A DNA stretch of 12,744 nucleotides from DATDVD01 sp035290065 (GTDB lineage Bacteria > Pseudomonadota > Gammaproteobacteria > Coxiellales > Coxiellaceae), in contig DATDVD010000118.1 in assembly GCA_035290065.1 (NCBI GenBank), positions 1-12,744 on the forward strand, in the 5' to 3' direction. Of this stretch, positions 6,167-12,744 are shown one piece after another (position 1 is the first letter of the stretch; every line of letters starts with the position of its first letter). The translations under genes and the position numbers were made by a program. Below the pieces are notes generated by a model. It worked only from the letters and a program-made list of their open reading frames with translations. It had not been told where the DNA came from and did no database searches.

Positions 6167-8413
6167 GTGGCTATTTCTATTGTTGATCAGGAACATCTTA
6201 CCTGGGGGGATATAGCTGAGGCCGTCGAAATGTGGCGCAGAAGCCATAGTAGGTGGAATACCCTTTTTGATTCAGGCCGTTGGTTTAACGCCGAAGGCAT
6301 GCCCACCGTAATGCATGATTTAGTTCGGTTGTTGGACGTTAATCACCCTCAATGGGATCGACCGAGTACTTCGAAAGCCTGGCGCCAGGAACCCCTTCCA
6401 GAGTATTGTTTGATCGCGTTGGATGTAATCATTGCCGATCGGGCTCGTCGTAAATCCTGGTCTTCGCAAAGTCGTGGTTCTTATAGCTTTAAAATTATGA
6501 GGGTGTTAAGTCAAAACGTAGATAAAGTGAGAGCTCGTTTACAGCGGGAAGCTGCACAGGCTCAAGAGCAAAAAGCCGCCGCTCGCGAAGCCGCTGTCGC
6601 AGCCATCGCAGCTGCCGCTCCAGTAGTTGAGCGCGTTGCCGGAGAAGAATATAAAGAAGTGGAAGCTCCTCCTGCGGCCCCTGCACAAAGAGCATTTTTG
6701 AGTGAAGCAAAAGGAGACGCGTTGTCCGCTGCACAACCTGCACGTGAAGAGGGCTCATCAGAAGCGTTAACAGAAGCCCAAGTTAAATCCCTTTTGGATG
6801 AAATGTGTCAGAATAGTGATTCCAAAGGTGATGTTATTCGCGCTTGGGTATCAGCAGTAAGAATGGTTCAAACCCATAGTACTGACTTAAAGACAAAGGA
6901 TTATCAGGACCAGTGGGTCAATACACCTGATAACTTTAGGGTGATAATAAGATTCCGTAATCATTCTACTACCGTAGCAACCGTCGATGCCTTAAAAGGG
7001 ACGGTGCCTCAAATAGTGGCCATTTATCAATGGGCTAAACAACATGACCGATTACCTGACTTTTATAGAGCATTTAATATAGGGGGTGATTGCCTAGAAA
7101 GTTGTTTGATTGGCGTGATCAATTGGCATAGGCGTCAATTGCAACCTCAGCATCAAGAAACGTTGGCTGCACTAAAGCGCCTCTATGGGGCAGCTACTAA
7201 TGACAAGGCTCGAGCTACGCTTGAGGGATTAATGTTTGTTCAAAATAATATTGAATGGTTGAAAAGTAGGGTGGGATCCTTAACGTGGGTTACAACCGAA
7301 CATAACTTTAGCATTGCATTTCACCTTGAAAGTCAACCCACCGCCAGCGCAGTACAAGATGTTTTTTTGAGATTAGTACAAGGTGTTCTAAACATTTATC
7401 AATGGGCTGAGGAGAACCGCAGAGTAAAAGAATTTTATGATCAATTTAATTTTGGGGAAGGGTGTATGGAAGCCCTTACCAATAGGATTCTCACGTGGTA
7501 CGAGAGGCAGGTTCAAGGAAGAAAACCACGCTTTTCTACTCTTATCGGAGAGTTCTTACAAATAGCGAGAAGTTATATAACAGCGTTTAAGCTTCCTGAT
7601 ACACTGGATACAGCGACGGATCTTATGTATCGGTTTTGCGGAGAACGAGACTGTGAGGCAGAGGGAGAAGAAGAGGAGCAATATTGTCCTGAAAATAAAT
7701 TAACTCGAGAAGCCATTCGTAATTATATATGGGTAACCGTCTATCAATGGATGGATGACCCTCTTCCGCCTGTACAATCGAGGGCAGAGGAAGTGAGTAA
7801 AGAGACAACCAGACATCCAGCCAATGGATTTAAAACCAAAGCCTTTTTGAGCTTTATGATTTTATTACTCGCTGGAGCAGTCGTAACAATAGCGTTAATG
7901 GCCACGCCAGGTGGAGTTATATTTAAAGAATTGTTACTTTCTCATAAGGCTACGCTAGGAGCCAGAGGCATAAAATTAGGATTAGCGATTTATGGTTTGC
8001 TGCTTCTGGTGTTGGGTAGTATAGCCCTTCGCCGCCCTGCCTTGCCTACAGCGGTAGCTGCTGAGGCTCCCGCGGGTGCTGCTCGCCCTGCAGGCGATAT
8101 TCCGCCGCTTCCCCCCCTTCCAGCACCAGTTGCTCCTGCTGCTGGAGGAGGTGGTGTTGGCCTTTATCTTATTGGCGGTGGGGATGTTCCTGCTGCCCCT
8201 GCAGCTGCCCCTGCCGCAGATGGCGTTATGCCGCTTCCTGTTCTAGAACGACAACCACCTATTGCACCCCATGTTGCCGCCGCTGAAGCTGCTGAAGCTG
8301 CCGCCGCGGAAGCTGCTATTGCTGCAGCGCCTCCGGATCCTAATGATTCGGATGCTGATGATGAGGATGAGGATGAGGATGATAGGGCTCCCCGACGCCG
8401 ATTGGGCCGCTAA
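6167..8413 (+). CDS. Large repeat-containing protein with membrane hairpin and Pro/Ala-rich acidic tail, unknown function
   Basis: I do not recognise the family. The GTG at 6167 is the probable start because an in-frame TAA lies two codons upstream; the Shine-Dalgarno (GAGAG) is weak. The 748 residues divide as follows. An N-terminal Trp-rich region (about 10-117). An Ala/Gln/Glu-rich probable coiled coil (about 118-155) and a low-complexity linker. Repeat A (250-324) and repeat B (374-448), which share WVxT..NF, IYQWA, FYxxFN, a conserved Cys and WxxRQ. A helical extension with a CE...CP cysteine motif and an acidic run. Two membrane helices (about 559-579 and 604-621). A Pro/Ala/Gly-rich tail, then an acidic block (724-739) and basic RAPRRRLGR at the C-terminus. 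There is no signal peptide. The hairpin plus disordered tail would suit a membrane-anchored scaffold or a secreted effector, but no sequence signal settles this. A broken paralogue follows directly. Confidence 0.85.
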   Translation: MAISIVDQEHLTWGDIAEAVEMWRRSHSRWNTLFDSGRWFNAEGMPTVMHDLVRLLDVNHPQWDRPSTSKAWRQEPLPEYCLIALDVIIADRARRKSWSSQSRGSYSFKIMRVLSQNVDKVRARLQREAAQAQEQKAAAREAAVAAIAAAAPVVERVAGEEYKEVEAPPAAPAQRAFLSEAKGDALSAAQPAREEGSSEALTEAQVKSLLDEMCQNSDSKGDVIRAWVSAVRMVQTHSTDLKTKDYQDQWVNTPDNFRVIIRFRNHSTTVATVDALKGTVPQIVAIYQWAKQHDRLPDFYRAFNIGGDCLESCLIGVINWHRRQLQPQHQETLAALKRLYGAATNDKARATLEGLMFVQNNIEWLKSRVGSLTWVTTEHNFSIAFHLESQPTASAVQDVFLRLVQGVLNIYQWAEENRRVKEFYDQFNFGEGCMEALTNRILTWYERQVQGRKPRFSTLIGEFLQIARSYITAFKLPDTLDTATDLMYRFCGERDCEAEGEEEEQYCPENKLTREAIRNYIWVTVYQWMDDPLPPVQSRAEEVSKETTRHPANGFKTKAFLSFMILLLAGAVVTIALMATPGGVIFKELLLSHKATLGARGIKLGLAIYGLLLLVLGSIALRRPALPTAVAAEAPAGAARPAGDIPPLPPLPAPVAPAAGGGGVGLYLIGGGDVPAAPAAAPAADGVMPLPVLERQPPIAPHVAAAEAAEAAAAEAAIAAAPPDPNDSDADDEDEDEDDRAPRRRLGR

Positions 8414-8980
8414 CAACCCGGACGGATACTTGGGTGCGTGAAACTCCACACGGTCTCTCACCACTGGCTTCATTTTCCTTACCAGGGTGCTTCTGCTCTC
8501 ACACAGGAAACCTATTTAAGTATCGCGAGAGAGATGGTTCAAGCCCATGACTGGGCTGCTTCCCACAATCGCTTGAGACAATTTTATGCTCGATTTGAAG
8601 CGCACGGGTGTATAGTAGTGCGTACTCAGCTGGCTATTGATTAGTACCATCGGCAGCACAGTGGGGCATTACCGGCTTTTAATGAGTTTATGGGAGAACA
8701 GGAACAAGCCGTTAGGGAGGAATTTAAGCATCGGGGAATATCTAATACTTACTACAACAGGGTCAATGCTGTTTTTGCCCGAGTAGGGGATCAACGGTGT
8801 GAAAAAAATAGGGTGAATTGCCCAGACGGGGTGTTAACACCAGTTGTTATTGAAAATTTCCTCTGGAAGAGTGTGTATGAATGGGAGCAAGGTGCACAAG
8901 ATAGCACAGATGATTTAGAGCCTGAGGCCTTGGCGGCAGCCATGGGCTTAGTTCCAGCCGCTCCATCACCGGCTCGTTAG
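8414..8980 (+). pseudogene. Broken paralogue of repeat B and its extension
   Basis: Translation of this stretch matches the second repeat and following extension of the 748-residue protein upstream. Shared features are WV near the start, ASAL/ASAV, an H-x-W-A motif aligned to IYQWA, RQFYARF aligned to KEFYDQF, a conserved Cys, xYHRQ, then CE...CP and FLWKSVYEW. Two lesions are visible. The opening TWVRETPHGLS is in a different frame from the rest, implying a frameshift at about 8445-8470. A TAG at 8642-8644 sits exactly where repeats A and B have Trp (WHRRQ, WYERQ), so one TGG-to-TAG change explains it. Beyond the stop the same frame stays open to 8980 with a short Ala/Pro-rich end. The N-terminal region and membrane hairpin are absent. 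A GTG-started 68-residue peptide from 8438 could still be made, but a remnant is the simplest reading. Confidence 0.8.
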
Positions 8981-8999
8981 CCGTGCAACACCTCTATAT

Positions 9000-9050
9000 T
9001 TGATAATAAGAATCATTATCATTTACAACCCTCTTTTTTTCCCCTACACT
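9000..9050 (+). promoter_or_regulatory. Candidate Fur-controlled promoter region
   Basis: Two overlapping arrangements are possible. TTGATA (9000-9005) with TACAAC (9024-9029) at 18 bp would place the Fur box across the -35 and spacer. TTTACA (9022-9027) with TACACT (9045-9050) at 17 bp would place the Fur box just upstream of the -35. Both read toward 9142, and either would put the terminator-like hairpin at 9065 inside the transcribed leader. Confidence 0.5.
9002..9020 (+). promoter_or_regulatory. Fur box
   Basis: GATAATAAGAATCATTATC matches the classical Fur consensus GATAATGATAATCATTATC at 17 of 19 positions; only central bases differ. It overlaps or abuts the candidate promoter elements at 9000-9050, as expected for iron-dependent repression. 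The nearest downstream gene is the His-rich membrane protein at 9142. Confidence 0.85.
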
Positions 9051-9064
9051 CACTCATAACTTGT

Positions 9065-9104
9065 AACCTGGATCTTTCGGCGCAAAAATCCAGGGTTTTT
9101 CTTC
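9065..9104 (+). terminator. Intrinsic terminator or leader attenuator
   Basis: CCTGGAT (9067-9073) pairs with ATCCAGG (9088-9094); the stem extends to AACCTGGAT/ATCCAGGGTT with one bulged G. The 14-base loop is followed by GTTTTTCTTCTCTT. It reads on the plus strand only, since no T-run lies on the other side. It sits between the Fur-controlled promoter and the start at 9142, so it may end a short RNA or attenuate the gene rather than only terminate the upstream remnant. Confidence 0.7.
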
Positions 9105-9141
9105 TCTTATTAGGGGAAGAATATTTTTAAAAGGATTATCC

Positions 9142-10374
9142 ATGGGCCACAGCCACAGCCATGACTCACACGACGACCCGCTTGCTTCCCCGGCTCAAAA
9201 ACGCAGAGACCGTTTTGCAGGCTATATCGGTGAAGGGTCTACCATTGTCGCCGCTCTTTGCATTGGCGTGGTGGCAGGCTTTTCCACGGGATTGATTTTT
9301 GGCTGGCCATTGCCACTTTGTATTGCCATTGGAGTAGGTGGGGCTCTCATAGAAGGCGCTGTGTTTTGGAAACACGTTAAAGAAGGCTTCAAAACTCTAT
9401 TTCGTAACCCGTATGCTGAATTACAACGCACTTTTACTGCTGAAACGTCATGGAAAGAGCGTTGGTTTAAATATGGGTTGCTCACCGTTATTTTAGTATT
9501 AAGCACAGGTATTTTTTTAGGTTTTACGTCTATTGCTTTCCAATCGTTTGTCGAAGTGTTTGCGCCAAGTAGTGGCGTATTGGCATTGGTATATCCCTTA
9601 GCCATTGTGGGTGGAATTGCCTATGGTGTGCAAAAGTTTCACGAATTATTTGGCTATGTGAGAAAAAATATTTTCAAAGAAATTAAACGCAAAGATTTTG
9701 AAGAAACGCCTAAATGGGCGAAACCCTCAAAATTACGGTATTTTCGAGGGATTTTGTTAGGGATGGGCCTTATGGTCGTGATGGTAATTTCGATTGCCGT
9801 CACGTTAGGGACGGCTACTGCATGGCTTCAAGCCAGCACGCAATTTTTTCATTCTTTTTCGTTTAGTCAAATTTTAATGTGGAGTGCGGTAGTTCCCGCT
9901 TCTATTTTATTTGCCTTTAAACACAGCCGAAAAACGGTAAAATTATTTATTGATGGCGTGGGAAAGGGAATGCGTTTTGGGTGGGGTTTAATCACTAATC
10001 AGTATAAGGCGCGTGCCAAGGCGGCTGATTTTTTCAGAAAAATTCATCAAGATCCCGGGGGATTTGTGGTGAATGTGGTTTCCAGCCTATTTATTTTAGG
10101 GGCGTTAGCCGCGCATGTTTTTGGAGAAGCAGCGGTGGTGGCGCGAGGGTATGAGGTGAGTGGTAGTGCGGCTAATAAAATGTTTGGGGCTCTTTCCGCA
10201 GGAACAGGAAGAAAACTATCGCCTGCTAAAGCAGCCGCAGCCTCTAAGATGATCATCGAAGGAGCTACCGATTTACCCTTTTTGCGCAAGCGGCGTAGAG
10301 ACGTGATACGCAATACCTGCCTAAAAAATTCCCCCTGGTTTGAAACCAAAAAACCTTCCCCAACCCCTACGTAA
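9142..10374 (+). CDS. Polytopic membrane protein with His-rich N-terminus, probably iron-regulated, unknown function
   Basis: I do not recognise the family. The 410-residue product begins MGHSHSHDSHDD, a histidine/aspartate cluster (H3, H5, H7, H10) of the kind seen at metal-binding termini of transporters and metallochaperones. Six or seven hydrophobic helices follow, at about 34-53, 57-76, 112-134, 143-164, 204-228, 240-260 and 308-330, separated by basic loops (for example around 165-200 and 260-300). This suggests an inner-membrane protein. The C-terminal 80 residues are Ala/Lys/Arg-rich and end in a Pro/Thr tail. No ABC, P-type ATPase, CDF or ZIP motif is visible. ATG at 9142 is preceded by AAAGGA. 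The Fur box at 9002-9020 is the best clue: together with the His cluster it suggests a role in iron or other metal handling. That is inference; the protein could be a general membrane protein that happens to carry a His tail. Confidence 0.85.
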   Translation: MGHSHSHDSHDDPLASPAQKRRDRFAGYIGEGSTIVAALCIGVVAGFSTGLIFGWPLPLCIAIGVGGALIEGAVFWKHVKEGFKTLFRNPYAELQRTFTAETSWKERWFKYGLLTVILVLSTGIFLGFTSIAFQSFVEVFAPSSGVLALVYPLAIVGGIAYGVQKFHELFGYVRKNIFKEIKRKDFEETPKWAKPSKLRYFRGILLGMGLMVVMVISIAVTLGTATAWLQASTQFFHSFSFSQILMWSAVVPASILFAFKHSRKTVKLFIDGVGKGMRFGWGLITNQYKARAKAADFFRKIHQDPGGFVVNVVSSLFILGALAAHVFGEAAVVARGYEVSGSAANKMFGALSAGTGRKLSPAKAAAASKMIIEGATDLPFLRKRRRDVIRNTCLKNSPWFETKKPSPTPT

Positions 10375-10400
10375 TCCCGAACCCCCCTCCTATTTCTTCC

Positions 10401-10472
10401 GTAGGGGCAGACCGTGGTCTGCCCAAGAACCCCGCTCAAGGATTATAAGGGCAGACCACGGTCTGCCCCTAC
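10401..10472 (+). repeat. Double-palindrome repeat element, copy 2
   Basis: Same 24-bp perfect terminal inverted repeats as copy 1 (arms 10401-10424 and 10449-10472). The 24-bp spacer has the core AAGAACCCCGCTCAAG. It has the orientation of copy 3 and is opposite to copy 1. It lies between the convergent 3' ends of the membrane-protein gene and comF. Confidence 0.92.
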
Positions 10473-10529
10473 GAATTTGAAATAACCCGCGTAATAGCCC
10501 ACCCATAATCCTTCCCCCCTATTTCTTCC

Positions 10530-10600
10530 GTAGGGGCAGACCGTGGTCTGCCCAAGAACCCCGCTCAAGATTATAAGGGCAGACCACGGTCTGCCCCTAC
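10530..10600 (+). repeat. Double-palindrome repeat element, copy 3
   Basis: Arms at 10530-10553 and 10577-10600 with a 23-bp spacer, one G shorter than in copy 2. Its last bases (CTAC, 10597-10600) provide the TAG stop codon of comF on the minus strand, so the element abuts and defines the end of that gene. Confidence 0.92.
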
Positions 10601-11280
10601 GAATTTGAAATAACTCGGGTAATAGCCCATACATCCACGCGTTTAACGCCGGCTTGAAGTAACAGGTGGGCAAGAGCGCTCACCGTACTGCCTGTTGTCA
10701 CCACATCGTCAATCAACGCAATATGCAAAGGCCATTCACCTTCTCGCAGGGCAAATACATTTTTCATGTTACGAAGGCGGTCTTCTTTTTTTAACCCCCG
10801 TTGCGCTGGCGTGTGTTTGATTCGGCGAGCAGGAAAAATAATGGGAAGATTAAATGTTTTCGCAATGGGTTTGGCGAGTAAATAGGCTTGATTGCACCCG
10901 CGTGTCATTTGCCTCCTCCAATGCAACGGCACAGGAAATAACGCTTCTGGCAGCGTTTGAATGCGCGATTGTAAAACTCCCGCCAACAACTTCCCCAAAC
11001 CATGGCCCAATCGAATATCTTCTTTAAATTTTAATTGATGAATCCAACCAATAAACGGCGCTTCATAACGCCAAGGTGCTAGCAGTTGGGTAAAAGGGGG
11101 AGGTTCTTTTAAACACCGCCCACAGCGATGTTCTGTACCTTCCGGTAACCCACAACACGGACACACGCGCTCCAACCACGGCAAGCGACGAAAGCAATCC
11201 AAACACACTAAACCTTCCTCTAAAGGCCGCTGGCATAATGTGCAGGAATGCGGTAAAAAGGTGTTAAGCAACCATTTCAT
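10597..11280 (-). CDS. comF: ComF/GntX-family phosphoribosyltransferase-like protein
   Basis: Member of the ComF family, linked to natural DNA uptake (ComF; GntX in E. coli); its biochemical activity is not firmly established. Its 227 residues match the usual length. The N-terminal part has four Cys pairs typical of the family's zinc-ribbon region: C13/C16, C26/C29, C40/C43 and C53/C56. A central KFKEDIRLGHGLGKLLA segment and an RGCNQAYLLA motif follow, then the type I phosphoribosyltransferase PRPP-binding motif IALIDDVVTTGST (187-199) near the C-terminus. The start ATG lies 27 bp from the divergent lysA-like start, with no strong Shine-Dalgarno visible. The last codon and stop overlap repeat copy 3, and a second copy of the final ten codons lies just beyond it. 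Confidence 0.93.
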   Translation of the reverse strand: MKWLLNTFLPHSCTLCQRPLEEGLVCLDCFRRLPWLERVCPCCGLPEGTEHRCGRCLKEPPPFTQLLAPWRYEAPFIGWIHQLKFKEDIRLGHGLGKLLAGVLQSRIQTLPEALFPVPLHWRRQMTRGCNQAYLLAKPIAKTFNLPIIFPARRIKHTPAQRGLKKEDRLRNMKNVFALREGEWPLHIALIDDVVTTGSTVSALAHLLLQAGVKRVDVWAITRVISNS

Positions 11281-11307
11281 TTTTCAGCATTTTATAGGAA
11301 TATTGTT

Positions 11308-12438
11308 ATGCACAATACCGTGCTTTCTCCCATTGAATGGTGGAAAAGCCATCGAAACGCTTTATTATCCCTCGCGCATCAACAAACCCCTGTGTATGTC
11401 TATCACGCAGACACGATTCGCTCGCAAATCATTACTTTAAAAAAAATAAAAACGGTGAAACGTTTTTTTTATTCCATGAAAGCGAATGATTGCCAAGACG
11501 TATTGCGGGTGATTGAACAAGAAGGATTGGGATTTGAGTGTGTTTCGCGGGGGGAATTAGAATATCTGGAAGAATGTTTTCCTCAGCTATCTCCCGATCG
11601 AATTTTATTTACCCCTAATTTTTGTGCAAAAACCGATTATGAATATGCGCGTGATCGCGGTGTATGGATCACGGTGGATAATGAATACCCCTTACGCCAC
11701 TGGCCTCATTCTTTCCAAGGCGCGCGATTATTAGTGCGTTTGGATATTGGAGAGGGAAAAGGACATCATGACTATGTAAAAACGGCCGGGGGCGAGGCAA
11801 AATTTGGAATAGAAGCCTCGCAGTGGAGTGAAATTTGCGCGTTAATTTCGCAGCATCATTTAAATGTAGTGGGTCTACACGCGCATGCTGGCAGTGGCAT
11901 TGAGGACGTGAATCATTGGGCCTCTGTGCTTCGAGCATTGGAAGAGTTTGCAAAAGCCCTTCCTACGATCACGGTGTTAAATATGGGAGGAGGTTTAGGC
12001 GTGGGAACGCCGGCGCTGAATATGGAGGCTATAGATCATTCGTTAAAAAATACTGCCTACGAGATTTGGTTAGAACCCGGTCGTTTTATCGTGGCAGACA
12101 GTGGGGTATTGTTGTTGAGAGTGACGCAACTAAAATACAAAAAGGGCGTGAATTTTGTGGGTGTTGATGGGGGAATGAATGTGTTGATTCGCCCTGCGTT
12201 GTATCAGGCCTATCATGACATTATTAATCTCTCCCGTTTCAATAACCCGCTTAATTTTCGTGCACATATTGTAGGGCCTATTTGTGAAAGCGCGGATGTG
12301 TTGGGCAAAGATCGGTTGCTTGCAACGCCCGAGGTGGGGGATATTTTTTTGATGACACAAACCGGTGCGTATGGAGCGGTTATGAGTTCTCACTATAACC
12401 GGCAAGTAGCAGCGGCTGAGGTGGTGTTGTCAATTTGA
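11308..12438 (+). CDS. lysA: Diaminopimelate decarboxylase-like PLP enzyme, stand-alone
   Basis: Fold-type III PLP decarboxylase; the likely reaction is meso-diaminopimelate to L-lysine, the last step of lysine synthesis. Its 376 residues include the PLP lysine K58 in FYSMKAND, the phosphate/His motif HAHAGSG, the Gly-rich NMGGGLGV, EPGRF, CESADVL with the active-site C326 and D330, and a C-terminal GAYGAVMSSHYN with the PLP-contacting Tyr. The FECVSRGELE, LFTPNFC and GHHDYVKTAG stretches resemble the decarboxylase half of bifunctional aspartokinase-LysA proteins of Legionella and Xanthomonas relatives. Here there is no kinase domain: the ATG at 11308 follows TAGGAA, and comF lies 27 bp away on the other strand. 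Related ornithine, arginine or carboxynorspermidine decarboxylases are an alternative, so the substrate is less certain than the fold. Confidence 0.8.
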   Translation: MHNTVLSPIEWWKSHRNALLSLAHQQTPVYVYHADTIRSQIITLKKIKTVKRFFYSMKANDCQDVLRVIEQEGLGFECVSRGELEYLEECFPQLSPDRILFTPNFCAKTDYEYARDRGVWITVDNEYPLRHWPHSFQGARLLVRLDIGEGKGHHDYVKTAGGEAKFGIEASQWSEICALISQHHLNVVGLHAHAGSGIEDVNHWASVLRALEEFAKALPTITVLNMGGGLGVGTPALNMEAIDHSLKNTAYEIWLEPGRFIVADSGVLLLRVTQLKYKKGVNFVGVDGGMNVLIRPALYQAYHDIINLSRFNNPLNFRAHIVGPICESADVLGKDRLLATPEVGDIFLMTQTGAYGAVMSSHYNRQVAAAEVVLSI

Positions 12439-12447
12439 AGAGAATAC

Positions 12448-12744
12448 TTAATATGTCCAAGGCTCCGTACGATGAGGCATGGGAGGGAGCTGTTCTCCAA
12501 CAGGTAGTTGTGATGCTGGAGAAGGGGGAGGTTCTGGAATAATCATTGTGGTAATAGAGGCGGCTGCAGCCGCATGGGCAGCGGACCGAACCCTCTGAGC
12601 CACACGAGACTGAGAAGGAATAGCAGCGAATTTTTCATCATCTGATGTTGCCGCCACACGGCATTTGGGAGCGCCTACTACGGCGACAGTACCGGGTAGT
12701 AAATGGGCGCGAGTTGCTAGGAATTGACGACGATAATCTCCAGC
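12448..12744 (-). CDS. C-terminal part of an unrecognised Ala/Pro-rich protein (5' end outside window)
   Basis: A minus-strand frame is open from the window edge to a TAA at 12448-12450 and gives the last 98 residues of a larger protein. It begins AGDYRRQFLATRAHLLPG, continues through an Arg/Ala-rich segment (AQRVRSAAHAAAAAS) and ends in a Pro/Ser-rich stretch (EPPPSPAS) and EPWTY. A GTG at 12657 could start a 69-residue product, but the open frame upstream of it argues for a truncated gene. It converges on the lysA-like gene with 9 bp between stops. The low-complexity Ala/Pro tail recalls the tail of the 748-residue protein, but I see no specific sequence match. A spurious frame cannot be excluded. 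Confidence 0.5.
   Translation of the reverse strand, partial: AGDYRRQFLATRAHLLPGTVAVVGAPKCRVAATSDDEKFAAIPSQSRVAQRVRSAAHAAAAASITTMIIPEPPPSPASQLPVGEQLPPMPHRTEPWTY

Larger units (their letters stand above)
10372..10630. repeat. Imperfect tandem duplication, period about 129 bp, carrying the comF 3' end
   Basis: Unit 1 (10372-10505) and unit 2 (10506-about 10630) each run TAATCC, a C-rich stretch, TATTTCTTCC, the double-palindrome element, then 29 bp matching the end of comF. The 29-bp blocks (10473-10501 and 10601-10629) differ at two positions. Both, read on the minus strand, encode WAITRVISNS and then the TAG supplied by the repeat element. Only unit 2 is joined to the comF frame. Confidence 0.85.

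Noticed and set aside
8438..8644. A stand-alone 68-residue gene starting at GTG 8438
   Set aside because: Its sequence aligns with the middle of repeat B and the homology continues in the same frame past the stop, so it is a piece of a broken longer gene.
9222..9605. A 127-codon minus-strand open frame opposite the membrane-protein gene
   Set aside because: It is a shadow of the plus-strand gene, which has a good ribosome-binding site, a His-rich start and clear membrane helices.
10401..10600. The two repeat copies as a short CRISPR array
   Set aside because: The units are internally palindromic over both arms, the intervening sequence is itself duplicated rather than unique, a third copy lies 4 kb away in inverse orientation, and no cas gene is present.
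10443..10673. A 76-codon minus-strand frame across the tandem repeat region
   Set aside because: It is made of the palindromic repeat read in one frame plus the out-of-frame end of comF; its residues simply repeat with the DNA unit.

Overview
The window looks like chromosomal DNA from a gammaproteobacterium of moderately low GC, most likely of the order Legionellales (Coxiella/Legionella relatives). The pyruvate dehydrogenase genes are of the gammaproteobacterial homodimeric-E1 type. The diaminopimelate-decarboxylase-like protein resembles the decarboxylase half of the aspartokinase-LysA fusions known from this part of the tree. Several other genes are unrecognised, including one with an Ala/Pro-rich tail. 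The taxonomic placement is inference from protein resemblance, not a search result.

Layout. Positions 1-5983 hold the pyruvate dehydrogenase complex: aceE (E1, 5' end outside the window), aceF (E2, two lipoyl domains) and lpd (E3). Together they convert pyruvate to acetyl-CoA. A small exported six-cysteine protein gene (3908-4402) sits between aceF and lpd, so lpd probably has its own promoter downstream of two tandem hairpins.

Positions 5984-9141 are accessory. A 69-bp double-palindrome repeat is followed by a 748-residue unrecognised protein with two copies of a ~75-residue repeat, a two-helix membrane hairpin and a Pro/Ala-rich, then acidic, then basic tail. Directly behind it, a broken paralogue of the second repeat carries one frameshift and one Trp-to-amber change. 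A near-consensus Fur box and an intrinsic terminator follow, ahead of the next gene.

Positions 9142-10374 encode a polytopic membrane protein with a His-rich N-terminus that may be iron-regulated. Positions 10372-10630 are a ~129-bp imperfect tandem duplication. Each unit carries the same double-palindrome repeat plus the last ten codons of comF.

Positions 10597-12438 hold comF (minus strand) and a stand-alone lysA-like gene (plus strand), divergent with only 27 bp between their start codons. The last ~300 bp hold the 3' end of an unrecognised minus-strand gene that runs off the window. I see no rRNA, tRNA, CRISPR array, transposase or integrase.
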